The notes under the pieces: generated by a model
What the model saw: only the letters and a program-made list of their open reading frames with translations
What the model was told of the DNA's origin: nothing
Database searches by the model: none
Position numbers and translations under genes: made by a program
Origin: Rhodobacter sp. NTK016B
GTDB lineage: Bacteria > Pseudomonadota > Alphaproteobacteria > Rhodobacterales > Rhodobacteraceae
Reading direction: 5' to 3'
Assembly (NCBI RefSeq): GCF_017303295.1
Contig: NZ_JAFKOK010000014.1
Location: 100,134-164,133, forward strand
DNA length: 64,000 nt
In this document: one piece after another, positions 19,225-28,416 of the stretch
Layout: every line of letters begins with the position of its first letter
How positions within the stretch are numbered: position 1 is the first letter of the stretch

Positions 19225-19893
19225 CTACACTGCCTGCGCGCCCTGCGAAACCCCGCGGTCGCGCCACTGTCGGCGATAGCCGCTGGCGCGCCAATGGTGC
19301 AAGACCGGCAGCCAGATCGGCCGCGTCACCTCGAGCATCGGGGAACAGCCAAGCGCCGCCTGCGCCCCCTCGGCAAAGGCCCGCGTCGCGACCGCATCGA
19401 ACATATGATGGCGCGCATGGTCATCGAGGCGCATGCCGCTGCTGCGCTCGGCTGCGAGAATCGCCGCGCCCATATCGGCATGCGAATGCGCCCGGATGCC
19501 GCTGGCCAGAGCGAGGAACCGCGCCAGCGGCGCCGAGACGGGCCGCAACGACCGCGTGCGCCGATGATAAGCCCGCCAATGCGGTGCGATCCGGCTCAGT
19601 GGGGCGTCGATCCGGGCGACGACATGCTGGGCATAGAGCGCGTAGAAAGGCGGCATGACATGCAGCGGAAACACCGATTCGGGCGATGGTGCGAGCCGTG
19701 CAAGCCAGTGCCGCGTGGTGCTGAGATAGAGGGCGGCGAAATCACCGTAAGCCCGGTGAGGATGATCGGCGTCAAGGTGCTCAAATGTGGCGGCAATCTT
19801 GGTCAGCCGGCGCTCGACGGCCTCGGCCTGGGCGCGGCTCTCGTCCGCTGGCGCTCCCGGTTCCCGATCCAGACGGTACAAGACGCTCCCCAA
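19225..19893 (-). CDS. Uncharacterised protein, possibly DUF5995-like
   Basis: A 222-residue alpha-helical protein with no signal peptide or membrane segment. I do not recognise it firmly. The segment GIRAHSHADMGAAI recalls the GxNAHIxxDL motif of DUF5995-type proteins, and the preceding helix pattern is compatible, but the match is weak. The open frame begins right after a TGA with TTG at 19893. Another TTG at 19881 sits just behind GGGGAG, so the true start is uncertain. The gene lies 41 nt upstream of the flavoprotein and is probably cotranscribed. Codon use resembles its neighbours. Confidence 0.5.
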   Translation of the reverse strand: MGSVLYRLDREPGAPADESRAQAEAVERRLTKIAATFEHLDADHPHRAYGDFAALYLSTTRHWLARLAPSPESVFPLHVMPPFYALYAQHVVARIDAPLSRIAPHWRAYHRRTRSLRPVSAPLARFLALASGIRAHSHADMGAAILAAERSSGMRLDDHARHHMFDAVATRAFAEGAQAALGCSPMLEVTRPIWLPVLHHWRASGYRRQWRDRGVSQGAQAV

Positions 19894-20041
19894 TCAACCG
19901 CGATGTGCAGACAGGATGGCAGTCCGCTGCCCTTCTGGCAAGCGCGCGAAGGGCTCGGGTCATGGCCATGAACATGATCGCTAATTTTTTGCCCGCGCCC
20001 TCTTGCGGCGGCCGATTCAGCGGGATAAACACCGCCGCAGT

Positions 20042-20116
20042 TGGGGCGTAGCCAAGTGGTAAGGCAACGGTTTTTGGTACCGTGTACCGTAGGTTCGAAT
20101 CCTACCGCCCCAGCCA
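20042..20116 (+). tRNA. tRNA-Gln (anticodon UUG), CCA encoded
   Basis: A 75-nt cloverleaf. The acceptor stem is TGGGGCG with CGCCCCA, the discriminator is G, and CCA is encoded at 20114-20116. The anticodon stem ACGGT/ACCGT holds loop TTTTGGT with anticodon TTG. The T arm is GTAGG-TTCGAAT-CCTAC. It decodes CAA (and CAG by wobble) and is the only RNA gene seen in the window. Confidence 0.97.
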
Positions 20117-20153
20117 TCTCACAAGATATGATGCCGAATCCTGACGGCATTTG

Positions 20154-20170
20154 CGCCGGTCAAACCGGCG
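20154..20170 (+). terminator. Possible tRNA terminator hairpin
   Basis: A 7-bp stem, CGCCGGT/ACCGGCG, with a CAA loop, 38 nt past the tRNA. No T run follows, so it may instead be a processing structure. Confidence 0.35.
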
Positions 20171-20295
20171 GCTTGGCCAGTTGCGGCGGCGGACGAAGCC
20201 GTCACCGGTTGTTTCGGATATGTTCGAAAGAAGATATGCCCCTTGCAAGGCAAGGCAGGGCCGCACACCGACGGTGCGACGCCTGGAACGCCCGC

Positions 20296-21021
20296 TCAGA
20301 TCTCGATTTTCTGGAAACCGTCGCGCAGGGCGTTGGACCATGCCTGCGACATCGCGCGGAAGGATTCGTTCTCGGCCTCGATCCGCTCGCTGCGGGTGAC
20401 GCGGCAGGCGTCTTTCTCGATCACCGCGAAATCGAGCGGCATCCCCACCGAGAGATTCGAACGCAGTGTCGAATCCATCGACAGGAAGACCGCCTTGCGC
20501 GCGTCTTCCAGCGAGGTGTCGGGCGAGACCACGCGGTCGAGGATCGGCTTGCCGTATTTGTGCTCGCCGATCTGAAGATAGGGCGTGTCTTCGGTCGATT
20601 CGATGAAATTGCCCTCGGGATAGATGAGGAACATCCGCATTGTCCCCCCCTTGCGCTGGCCTGCGACGATCATCGAGGCGGCGGTCGAAACCTTCGAGGC
20701 CTGCATCTTGGCGTCGATATCCTGACGCACAGAGGCCAGCGTGTTGCCGACGATCTCGGCCACTTCCAGCATCGTGTTGGCCTGCATGATCGAGGGCGTG
20801 TCCTCGGTCTCGGGATGCTCGATCCCGTCGCGGAGCTGGGCCAGCGTGGTCTGCGTGACCGACAGGCTGCCCGCCGTGAGGATGACGATGCAGCGCTCGC
20901 CCGATTCCTCGAAGGTGAACATCTTGCGGTAGGTGGCGATATTGTCGAGCCCCGCATTGGTGCGGGTGTCAGACAGCAGAACCATCCCGGCCTTCAGCAG
21001 CAATCCCACGCAATAGGTCAC
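20296..21021 (-). CDS. Anbu proteasome-like peptidase (ancestral beta-subunit family)
   Basis: A 241-residue Ntn-hydrolase of the Anbu (also called BPH) branch of the proteasome family. Translation begins at GTG 21021, giving MTYCVGLLL; removal of Met would expose catalytic Thr1. In that numbering the other proteasome residues are D17 (SDTRTNAG) and K32 (TYRKM), so all three are present. The C-terminal half carries the family block PYLQIGEHKYGKPILDRVV. Known Anbu proteins assemble into a helical or open-ring oligomer rather than a closed HslV/20S barrel. The gene ends a four-gene unit with an ATP-grasp, an alpha-E and a transglutaminase gene, a conserved association. It could be mislabelled HslV, but no HslU follows. 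Confidence 0.9.
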   Translation of the reverse strand: MTYCVGLLLKAGMVLLSDTRTNAGLDNIATYRKMFTFEESGERCIVILTAGSLSVTQTTLAQLRDGIEHPETEDTPSIMQANTMLEVAEIVGNTLASVRQDIDAKMQASKVSTAASMIVAGQRKGGTMRMFLIYPEGNFIESTEDTPYLQIGEHKYGKPILDRVVSPDTSLEDARKAVFLSMDSTLRSNLSVGMPLDFAVIEKDACRVTRSERIEAENESFRAMSQAWSNALRDGFQKIEI

Positions 21022-21082
21022 GTTACACCGGCCCTCTCAGCCCCGCCGCGCCCCGCCAGCCGGGGCCTGCGAACGCCCGTGC

Positions 21083-21889
21083 TTACTGTTGCGCCGACGC
21101 GATCGCAACGGCAATCTCCATGGTTTCCGAGCCCGGCCCACGGGCGATGCCCCGGATCGGGGCCGCGCCCTCGGCATCGGCGCCGCAGCCCAGCCGGATA
21201 TACCGCTCATCGGGGCAGCATTCATTGGCGGGGTCGAAGCCGACCCAGCCGAGCCCGTCGATCCAGATCTCGGCCCAGGCATGCGCGGCCTCGTGCGACT
21301 TGCCGTCCGAATCGGTAAACAGATAGCCCGAGACGTAGCGCGCCGGCATTCCGCGCGCCCGCGCGCAGGCGATAAGGGCATGGGCATGGTCCTGACAGAC
21401 GCCCTGCCCCTGCTCCAGCGCCTCGGCGGCGGTGGTATGGGCATCGGTCGCGCCCGGCGTATAGGCGATCGCACCCGATACCTTGGCCGACAGATCATGC
21501 GCCAGCGCCAGTCCGGTTTCGCCCGACGCCTTGGCCGCCAGCGCCTTCAGTCCGCCATCGGCGATGGTCGGGCCGGTCTCGCCCAGCCACGCGATGGGCG
21601 AGAGCAATTCGCGATTGCCGCGCAGAACGCCCGCGCAGTCGGTCGTCGTGACGCTGCCGGTGACGCGGACCTCGATCCGGTCGACCGGGCCGGTAACCGT
21701 CCAGCCCTGCACGTAATCGCCCGCACCGTCACGGAAACTGCCGCCCATCATGCCGTCGGAAACCGTCACGTTCCAGCTTTGCACGCTCTGGTTCAGGCAT
21801 TGGGTCGGCAGCAGGCGGTGGCTTTGCACCACGCCACGTACCGGCTGGTCGTAGATATAGGTGGTGACGTGTTCGACCGTCAGTTTCAT
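21083..21889 (-). CDS. Transglutaminase-like cysteine protease of the Anbu cluster
   Basis: A 268-residue protein with an N-terminal beta-rich region (about 1-90; starts KLTVEHVTTYIYDQPV) and a transglutaminase core. The catalytic triad is clear: C165 in QGVCQDHAHALIA, H203 in EAAHAWAEIW and D219 in GFDPANECC. No signal peptide is seen, so it is probably cytosolic. Its start overlaps the stop of the alpha-E gene by 4 nt (ATGA), and the Anbu gene follows 61 nt later. Members of this family in Anbu operons may process or crosslink peptides, or act on a peptide tag, but the reaction is not known. Confidence 0.9.
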   Translation of the reverse strand: MKLTVEHVTTYIYDQPVRGVVQSHRLLPTQCLNQSVQSWNVTVSDGMMGGSFRDGAGDYVQGWTVTGPVDRIEVRVTGSVTTTDCAGVLRGNRELLSPIAWLGETGPTIADGGLKALAAKASGETGLALAHDLSAKVSGAIAYTPGATDAHTTAAEALEQGQGVCQDHAHALIACARARGMPARYVSGYLFTDSDGKSHEAAHAWAEIWIDGLGWVGFDPANECCPDERYIRLGCGADAEGAAPIRGIARGPGSETMEIAVAIASAQQ

Positions 21890-22839
21890 CGCACATCCCC
21901 ATTGAGATAAGCCGCATGGACCCGCCCGCCGAGATCGCCGATCTCGGAGATAAAGCGCATGAGGAATTCGTGCAGCCCCTCTTCAAAGATCGTCTCGGTC
22001 GAGGTCTCGAACATCCGCGCCATCATGTTGCGCGCGGCGCTCTGGGCCTCGGTCGGGCGGCGGTAATAGCGCGCGAGCCGGTCGAGATGCAGGTTGAGCG
22101 CCTCGACGCAGGGCACGAGGCCGCGCGGGGTCTGCGGGTTCAGGATCAGGAAATGGGCGATCTTGCGCGCGGTGATCTCGCCGCCATAGGCCCAGTGAAA
22201 GGCGCGGTGCAGCGACATCGCCCGCAACAGCGTGCGCCATTGGTAATTGTCCAGCCCCGAACCCACGAAATCGGCATGCGGCAGCAGGACCCAGTATTTC
22301 ACGTCGAGCAGCCGCGCCGTGCTGTCGGCACGCTCAAGATAGTAGCCGATATTCAGGAAATCCCAGCCATCGTTGCGCAGATGGGTCGTATCCATCGCGC
22401 CGCGCACCATTGCGCAGTGCCGCCGCGTCCAGTCGGTCAGACGGTTGAGCGACTGATCCGAGCGCGGCTCGCGCTCGATCTGGCGCATTTCCTGAAACGC
22501 GGTGTTCAGCGCGTCCCACATCTGCGTCGTCAGCGCCGTGCGCACGATGCGCCCGTTTTCGCGCGCAGCGGTGATGCAGGATATGACCGAAGACGGATTC
22601 TCGCGGTCGAAGAACAGATGGCTCTCGATGTTGCGCTGCACCGGGTCGCCGTATTTCTTCATGAAGGTGTCGTGCGTGCCATTGGCATGCAGCAGCGCCT
22701 CCCATTCGTTGCGGTAGCCCTGTTCGGAATTGGGCAGCATGGCGATCCGCGCCCCCACTTCCAGAAGCCGGGCAGCGGTTTCAGCGCGCTCCATGTAGCG
22801 GGCCAGCCAGAACAGGTTATCGGCGGTTCTACTCAACAT
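21886..22839 (-). CDS. Alpha-E domain protein of the Anbu cluster
   Basis: A 317-residue all-helical protein of the alpha-E (COG2307) family. It opens with MLSRTADNLFWLARYMERAE, a strongly conserved start, and has REPRSDQSLNRL and FWHWAYGGE-like segments along its length. The ATG at 22839 lies just 5 nt after the stop of the ATP-grasp gene. This family is nearly always found next to the circularly permuted ATP-grasp and the transglutaminase, and is thought to be a partner of the ATP-grasp enzyme. Its molecular role is unknown. It has no metal or nucleotide motif that I can see. Confidence 0.9.
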   Translation of the reverse strand: MLSRTADNLFWLARYMERAETAARLLEVGARIAMLPNSEQGYRNEWEALLHANGTHDTFMKKYGDPVQRNIESHLFFDRENPSSVISCITAARENGRIVRTALTTQMWDALNTAFQEMRQIEREPRSDQSLNRLTDWTRRHCAMVRGAMDTTHLRNDGWDFLNIGYYLERADSTARLLDVKYWVLLPHADFVGSGLDNYQWRTLLRAMSLHRAFHWAYGGEITARKIAHFLILNPQTPRGLVPCVEALNLHLDRLARYYRRPTEAQSAARNMMARMFETSTETIFEEGLHEFLMRFISEIGDLGGRVHAAYLNGDVR

Positions 22840-22844
22840 ATCTG

Positions 22845-24257
22845 TTACTCCGCCAACACCCAGGTATCCTTGACCCCGCCGCCCTGCGACGAGTTCACGA
22901 CGAGCGACCCCTCGCGCAGCGCGACGCGCGTCAGGCCCCCCGGGACCAGCGCGATCCGCTCGCCCACAAGGCAATAGGGCCGCAAATCGACGTGCCGCGG
23001 CGCCACGCCTTCCTCGACGAAGCTGGGCACGGTCGACAGGGCCAGCGTCGGCTGGGCGATGTAATTGTCGGGATCGGCCTCGATCTTGGCGCGGAAGATC
23101 TCGATCTGCTCCTTGGTGGATTTGGGCCCCACCAGCATCCCGTATCCGCCCGAGCCATGGACCTCCTTGACGACCAGCTCGCCCAGATTGTCGAGCACGT
23201 ATTTGCACTCGTCCTCCTTGGCGCATTGCCATGTCGGCACGTTGTTCAGGATCGGCTCTTCGCCCAGATAAAAGCGCACCATTTCCGGCACGAAGGTGTA
23301 GACCGCCTTGTCATCCGCGACCCCGGCACCGGGGGCCGAGCAGATGCTGACCCCGCCCGAGCGATAGACATCCATCAGCCCCGGCACGCCCAGCATCGAA
23401 TCCGGCCGGAAACACAACGGGTCCAGAAACGCGTCATCGATCCGGCGATAGATCACATCCACCTTACGCGGGCCTTCGGTCGTGCGCATCCAGACGAATT
23501 CGCCCTCGACGAACAGATCCTGCCCCTCGACCAGCTCGACCCCCATCATGTCGGCAAGGAAGGAATGCTCGTAATACGCGCTGTTGAAATGGCCGGGCGT
23601 CAGGATCACCACATTGGGCTCGCGGTCGCATTTTTCGGGCGCGACCGAGGCAAGGGTCTGGCGCAGGATCTCGGGATAGGCCTCGACCGGCTGGATATGG
23701 TTGGTGCTGAAGAGTTCGGGGAACATCCGCATCATGATTTCCCGGTTTTCCAGCATGTAGCTGACCCCCGAGGGTGTGCGGCAATTGTCTTCCAGCACGA
23801 AGAAATCGTCGGGCCCGGTCCGCACAAGATCGATGCCGACGATATGGCTGTAGACCCCTTTGGGTGGCTTGATGCCCGCCACGACTTTCTCATAGGCGTC
23901 GTTGAGATAAACCAGCTTGGCCGGGATCCGCCCTGCCCGCACGATTTCACCGCGATCGTAGACATCGGCAAGGAACGCATTCAGCGCCCGCGCCCGCTGT
24001 TTGATACCGCGCTCGAGCCGCGTCCATTCGCGTCCGCTGAACACCCGCGGGAACATGTCGAACGGGATCAGCCGGTCGGGATCGCCGCCTTCGCCATAAA
24101 CCGCGAAGGTGATCCCGATCCGTCGGAAAAGGGCTTCGGCTTCGGCTTGTTTCAGATTGCGCAATTCTGCGGGCATCTGATCGACCCAGCCCTGCAGATG
24201 CGCGTAAGGCGCTCTAACCGCGCCGTTTTCCATCATTTCGTTGAAATAATTTATCAT
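22845..24257 (-). CDS. Circularly permuted ATP-grasp protein of the Anbu cluster
   Basis: A 470-residue member of the COG2308 family of circularly permuted ATP-grasp ligases. The start at 24257 gives MINYFNEMMENGAVRAPYAHL, the family's conserved N terminus, and is preceded by GGGACGG; an upstream ATG at 24368 is unlikely. Core blocks are FVLEDNCRTPSGVSYMLENR (Mg/ATP ligands), IYRRIDDAFLDPL, VVKEVHGSGGYGMLVGP (lysine, glycine-rich ATP loop) and VPSFVEEGV...RHVDLRPY. Such enzymes are expected to form an amide bond with ATP, perhaps adding amino acids to a peptide that the transglutaminase and Anbu later process. It is the first gene of the operon, so the promoter lies upstream of 24257. Confidence 0.92.
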   Translation of the reverse strand: MINYFNEMMENGAVRAPYAHLQGWVDQMPAELRNLKQAEAEALFRRIGITFAVYGEGGDPDRLIPFDMFPRVFSGREWTRLERGIKQRARALNAFLADVYDRGEIVRAGRIPAKLVYLNDAYEKVVAGIKPPKGVYSHIVGIDLVRTGPDDFFVLEDNCRTPSGVSYMLENREIMMRMFPELFSTNHIQPVEAYPEILRQTLASVAPEKCDREPNVVILTPGHFNSAYYEHSFLADMMGVELVEGQDLFVEGEFVWMRTTEGPRKVDVIYRRIDDAFLDPLCFRPDSMLGVPGLMDVYRSGGVSICSAPGAGVADDKAVYTFVPEMVRFYLGEEPILNNVPTWQCAKEDECKYVLDNLGELVVKEVHGSGGYGMLVGPKSTKEQIEIFRAKIEADPDNYIAQPTLALSTVPSFVEEGVAPRHVDLRPYCLVGERIALVPGGLTRVALREGSLVVNSSQGGGVKDTWVLAE

Positions 24258-24565
24258 GCCACCGTCCCTGTTCACCTTAAGTGTAGTCGATCCGGCGCGC
24301 TCGGCAATGGTAAGAGATGATGGTACTGTTAACGCTCGCGGGTCAAAAACCGCCCGAATTTCCATCAATCCGACGACAAAACGCCCTCTGCGCAGGCATC
24401 CCGCCAGCGCCGATCCCGCGCCCGACGACCGGCGCGAGGGCCGGGTTCCGGCGCGTCGCCGGGCGTCATTCGGGGGGCGGGCGAAATTAACGCCCGCTAA
24501 AACCTTCGGTCCTAAGGTGCGAATCGCGTCCGGCTTTTGGGCGTGTTTTCTCAGGGGACCAAGAC
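24258..24565. other. Intergenic region between divergent Anbu operon and chemoreceptor unit
   Basis: This 308-nt gap has no supported gene. The two units run away from each other, so both promoters must lie here. Near 24502-24518 there is a short dyad (ACCTT...AAGGT) 48 nt before the plus-strand start codon. The stretch at about 24420-24480 is extremely GC-rich. I see no clear -35/-10 pair on either strand. Confidence 0.4.
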
Positions 24566-25135
24566 ATGAAACTGGCCACTCTCGCCGCGATCGCCACCCT
24601 CACCGCCAGCGCCGGTTTCGCCCAGGATTTCGGCCCGGCGCTCGAAGGCTATTACAATTCGGAACTCAGCGCGCTCGGCAGCGACCCCGCGATCCTCGAC
24701 GCCGTGCGCGCACAGAACGCGGTGACGTCGTCCTATGACGGCGACCGCATCGCCGCGCTCGACCGCACCTGGCAGGCTGAACTGGGCCAGGCCGACATGC
24801 CCACCATCACCCCCGTTCTGGGCAATGCCCTGTCCGACCATCTGCGCAGCGAAGTTGAAGCCTCGCGCGGGCGTATCACCGAAATCATCGTGATGGACGC
24901 GGTCGGCCTCAATGTCGCTGTCTCTGCGGCCACGTCGGATTACTGGCAGGGGGATGAAGCGAAATTCACCGAAACCTACGGCGCGGGCCCCGGCGCCCTG
25001 CATCTGAGCGACATCGAACTCGACGAATCGACCGGCCGCTATCAGGGGCAGATCTCGTTCCCGCTGGTCGATCCCGATACGGGCAGCCTGATCGGCGCCA
25101 TGACTGTCGGTGTCGATGCCGAGCAACTGATGTGA
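24566..25135 (+). CDS. Secreted single-domain Cache-like protein next to a chemoreceptor
   Basis: A 189-residue protein with a short Sec signal peptide (MKLATLAAIATLTASAGFA, cleaved about residue 19) and no further membrane segment, so it is expected in the periplasm. The mature part has blocks reminiscent of a single Cache domain: RGRITEIIVMDAVGLNVAVS, then TSDYWQGDEAKFTETY, and the strand ISFPLVDPDTGSLIGAMTVGVD. I infer a soluble ligand-binding partner. The gene starts the unit with the chemoreceptor gene 24 nt downstream. Its role as a co-sensor is inferred from context only. Confidence 0.65.
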   Translation: MKLATLAAIATLTASAGFAQDFGPALEGYYNSELSALGSDPAILDAVRAQNAVTSSYDGDRIAALDRTWQAELGQADMPTITPVLGNALSDHLRSEVEASRGRITEIIVMDAVGLNVAVSAATSDYWQGDEAKFTETYGAGPGALHLSDIELDESTGRYQGQISFPLVDPDTGSLIGAMTVGVDAEQLM

Positions 25136-25159
25136 TCGCGACAGGATAAGGATCCGACG

Positions 25160-26914
25160 ATGCGACTTCTCCAGACCTTGCCGCGTCTCGACGCGACCAA
25201 CTTCCGTCTGTCGCTCTTCATCAAGATTTCGGCGGTCGTCGTTGTCGCGATGCTCTTGGTCGAAACGGCCAGCTTCACCATCTCCTATGGTACGGCCAGC
25301 CGGAATGCGATCGAGAACATGCACTACGTCACCGAGCTGCGGCTCGACGATCTGTCCGAACAGACGGCGGCACCGGTGCGCTTCAACGATACCGGCCGGC
25401 TGGAGGAATTCGTCCAGAGCTTCTCGCAAATCGACGCCAGCTCCCTCCTCGGCCTGACGGTCACCGACCAGGCGGGCAACACGCTCATCTCTCACGGCGA
25501 CGCGGCGGCTTTGCAAAGCGCTCGGACCGCCGCTGCCGACGCCTCGGGAACCGAAGCCGGGCAAATGACCCGCTTTGATCTTGGCGATGGCCGTTTCATG
25601 ATGGAGACGCCGATCGTCACGAGCAATGCGGAAGAACCGATTGGTCGGGTTATGTCGCTCTGGACGACCGAACCCGCGCTTGAACGCGCGCATGCCGACA
25701 CCTGGTTCTCTCTCGGCCTCGCAGGGCTGGTCGTTGCCATCATGGTCCCGCTGACGATGCTGATCATGCGCCAACTCATCTCTCTTCCGATGCGCAGGCT
25801 GGCCGACTCGCTGGCGCAGATCGGAGCGGGCAATTATGACGGCGACATCCCGTCGCTGACCCGCGGCGACGAAATCGGCGACTTCTCCCGGCATATCTCG
25901 GACCTGCGCGACCGGCTTCGCATCGCGCATGAAGACGAGCTGGCGCGCGAAGCCGACCACAAAGAGCAGTTGCGCGTGGTCGCGACCCTGCGCGACGGCC
26001 TGACTGCCCTTGCCAGCCGCAATCTCGGTGTCTCGTTCGACACCCCGTTCGGCGAGCGTTACGAAACGCTGCGCGAGGATTTCAATCAGACCGTGATCTC
26101 GCTGCGGGACACGATCAATATCGTGATCGACTCCGTCTCGCGCATGCGTCAGGGCGCCGATGACATGACCCGCTCGGCCGACAACCTGTCGAAACGCACC
26201 GAAACGCAGGCCGCCACGCTGGAAGAGACGGCAGCAGCGATCCAGCAGATCAGCACCCGCGTCACCGAAACCGCCACCAACGCGCGCGAAGCCGAACGCA
26301 TCGCCCGCGGCGCGCAGGAAAAGGCGCAGGTCAGCGAACCGATCGTGCGCGAGGCCATCGATGCCATGGCCGCGATCCAGCACCGCTCGTCGCAAATCTC
26401 GCAGATCATCACGATGATCGACGATATCTCGTTCCAGACCAACCTGCTGGCGCTCAATGCCGGGGTCGAGGCCGCACGCGCAGGCGAAGCCGGTCGCGGC
26501 TTCGCCGTCGTCGCCTCCGAAGTGCGCGGCCTTGCGCAACGCTCGTCGGATGCCGCGCGCGAGATAAAGGAACTCGTCACCGGCAGCGCCGAACAGGTCA
26601 ATCATGGCGTTGAACTGGTCCGGCGCTCAGGCTCGGCCCTGTCGGAATTCGCAATCCAGGTCGACGAAATCGCCAGCCTGATGACCACCGTGGCGCAGGC
26701 TGCAGACGATCAGGCGCACAGCGTGACCGAGATCAACGTGGGTGTGGGCCAGCTCGACACCGTGACGCAGCAGAACGCGGCCATGGTGCAGGAAACCACC
26801 GTGGCGATCCACGAATTGCGCCAGCAATCGCTGGATCTGGCCGAAGTCCTGGCCGAATTCCGCACTGGAACTGCCCATGCCGGCGGTGACACGTCGTCGC
26901 GCTACGTCGCTTGA
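25160..26914 (+). CDS. Methyl-accepting chemotaxis protein
   Basis: A 584-residue transmembrane chemoreceptor. Helix 1 is at about 22-45 and helix 2 at about 177-200, enclosing a 130-residue periplasmic sensor with a Cache-like strand order (LLGLTVTDQAGNTLISHGD). A HAMP domain follows (SLPMRRLADSLAQIGAGNYDG), then a cytoplasmic helical hairpin. Its tip contains IDDISFQTNLLALNAGVEAARAG and EAGRGFAVVASEVRGLAQRS, the CheA/CheW-binding signature. I see no C-terminal CheR/CheB tether pentapeptide. The ligand is unknown. The protein would pass signals to the flagellar switch through CheA and CheY encoded elsewhere. Confidence 0.93.
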   Translation: MRLLQTLPRLDATNFRLSLFIKISAVVVVAMLLVETASFTISYGTASRNAIENMHYVTELRLDDLSEQTAAPVRFNDTGRLEEFVQSFSQIDASSLLGLTVTDQAGNTLISHGDAAALQSARTAAADASGTEAGQMTRFDLGDGRFMMETPIVTSNAEEPIGRVMSLWTTEPALERAHADTWFSLGLAGLVVAIMVPLTMLIMRQLISLPMRRLADSLAQIGAGNYDGDIPSLTRGDEIGDFSRHISDLRDRLRIAHEDELAREADHKEQLRVVATLRDGLTALASRNLGVSFDTPFGERYETLREDFNQTVISLRDTINIVIDSVSRMRQGADDMTRSADNLSKRTETQAATLEETAAAIQQISTRVTETATNAREAERIARGAQEKAQVSEPIVREAIDAMAAIQHRSSQISQIITMIDDISFQTNLLALNAGVEAARAGEAGRGFAVVASEVRGLAQRSSDAAREIKELVTGSAEQVNHGVELVRRSGSALSEFAIQVDEIASLMTTVAQAADDQAHSVTEINVGVGQLDTVTQQNAAMVQETTVAIHELRQQSLDLAEVLAEFRTGTAHAGGDTSSRYVA

Positions 26915-27231
26915 CGCGCGTGACGACGAGCGCCCGGCTCCGGCCTTTATGGGCGGGTTCGGGTGCTGGGTCGCCCATCTGACCTGAGACATCGGGAAAA
27001 AGGGGCGACGGCCTTGCGCCGCCGCCCTGCCCTTGTTTGCCGTAACGCTGCTCAGCACCAAGCCGCCGGGGTTGCTTGGACCGACCGTGCCGCGTTCTGC
27101 CCTCTACCGGTCGCCTCTTTTCAATCGGGGTGCCATGAATTGCGCAACCATCCGACGCAGATCGGCGGGCAAGGTTGACGCGCCTCGGCTCCGGGGGCAT
27201 CAAACCCGGGTACCCGCCTGAGGAGCAGCAG
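26915..27231 (+). other. Gap before pgk, presumably carrying its promoter
   Basis: In 317 nt between the chemoreceptor and pgk there is a GC-rich dyad at about 27003-27028 (GGGGCGACGGC...GCCGCCGCCC-like), a plausible chemoreceptor terminator. A TTGACG hexamer lies at 27175, about 57 nt before the pgk start, but no matching -10 is convincing. There is no gene. Confidence 0.35.
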
Positions 27232-28416
27232 ATGGACTTCAAGACCCTGGACGCGATGGACGTCACCGACAAGACCGCACTCATTCGCGTTGACATCAAC
27301 GTGCCATTCGAGAACGGCGCCGTCAGCGACTTCACCCGCATCGATGCCATCCTGCCAACGATCAACGATATCGTCGCGGCCGGTGGCAAGGCGGTCCTGC
27401 TCGCCCATTTCGGCCGGCCTAAGGGAAAGGTCGTCCCGGAGATGTCGCTCGCTCAGGTGCGCCCGGCGCTGGAGGCCCGGCTCGGAAAACCGGTGGCCTT
27501 CGCCGAGGATTGCATCGGCAAACCCGCCAAGGACGCGGTATCCGCGATGAAACCGGGCGATGTTCTGCTGCTCGAAAATACCCGCTTCCATCCCGGCGAA
27601 GAAAAGAACGACCCGATGATGGCCGCCTCGCTCGCCGCCTTGGGTGACATCTATGTCAACGACGCCTTTTCGGCCGCGCACCGCGCCCATGCCTCGACCG
27701 AGGGTATCGCGCGTCTCCTGCCGTCTTGCGCCGGTCGCCTCATGGAAGCCGAGCTCAAAGCCCTCGACGCCGCGCTCGGCAATCCCGCCCGCCCGGTTGT
27801 CGCAGTGGTCGGCGGCGCCAAGGTCTCGACAAAGCTCGACCTGCTCGGCAATCTGATCGAGAAAGTCGATGCATTGGTGATCGGTGGCGGCATGGCCAAT
27901 ACCTTTCTGGCGGCTCAGGGCCAAGCGGTGGGGAAATCGCTGTGCGAACACGACCTTGCCGATACCGCGCGCACGGTCATGGACAAGGCCCGCGCGCTGG
28001 GCTGCCGTCTGATCCTGCCCACCGACCTCGTTGTCGCGCGCGAGTTCAAGGCCAACGCGCCCAGCGAAATCGTCACCGACTGCCCCGACGATGCGATGAT
28101 CCTCGATGCAGGTCCCGAAAGCGTGGCGCAGATCGTCGATGTCTTCAAAACCTCGCGCACCCTTATCTGGAACGGCCCCCTCGGTGCCTTCGAGATAGAA
28201 CCCTTTGACAAAGCGACGAATTCCGCCGCAGCCGAAGCCGCCCAATTGACCCGGGACGGCACGCTGGTCTCGGTTGCGGGCGGCGGCGATACCGTGGCTG
28301 CGCTCAACCGCGCAGGCGCGGCCAAGGATTTCACCTATATCTCGACTGCCGGCGGCGCTTTCCTCGAATGGATGGAAGGCAAGACCCTGCCCGGCGTCGC
28401 CGCGTTGGAGGCATGA
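27232..28416 (+). CDS. pgk: Phosphoglycerate kinase
   Basis: A 394-residue glycolytic/gluconeogenic kinase transferring phosphate from 1,3-bisphosphoglycerate to ADP. The N-terminal substrate block is [14 protein letters not shown] with R-D at the glycerate site. Other blocks are [24 protein letters not shown] and the hinge-side [12 protein letters not shown]. The C-terminal nucleotide site is [16 protein letters not shown] ([16 protein letters not shown]), with [17 protein letters not shown] after it. The start at 27232 follows AGGAGCAGCAG. The small gene behind it starts within its stop codon. Confidence 0.97.
   Translation: MDFKTLDAMDVTDKTALIRVDINVPFENGAVSDFTRIDAILPTINDIVAAGGKAVLLAHFGRPKGKVVPEMSLAQVRPALEARLGKPVAFAEDCIGKPAKDAVSAMKPGDVLLLENTRFHPGEEKNDPMMAASLAALGDIYVNDAFSAAHRAHASTEGIARLLPSCAGRLMEAELKALDAALGNPARPVVAVVGGAKVSTKLDLLGNLIEKVDALVIGGGMANTFLAAQGQAVGKSLCEHDLADTARTVMDKARALGCRLILPTDLVVAREFKANAPSEIVTDCPDDAMILDAGPESVAQIVDVFKTSRTLIWNGPLGAFEIEPFDKATNSAAAEAAQLTRDGTLVSVAGGGDTVAALNRAGAAKDFTYISTAGGAFLEWMEGKTLPGVAALEA

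Noticed and set aside
20296..21021. The peptidase gene considered as HslV.
   Set aside because: HslV is shorter (about 175-185 residues), starts differently, and is followed by hslU. The four-gene Anbu context and the MTYCVG start fit Anbu.
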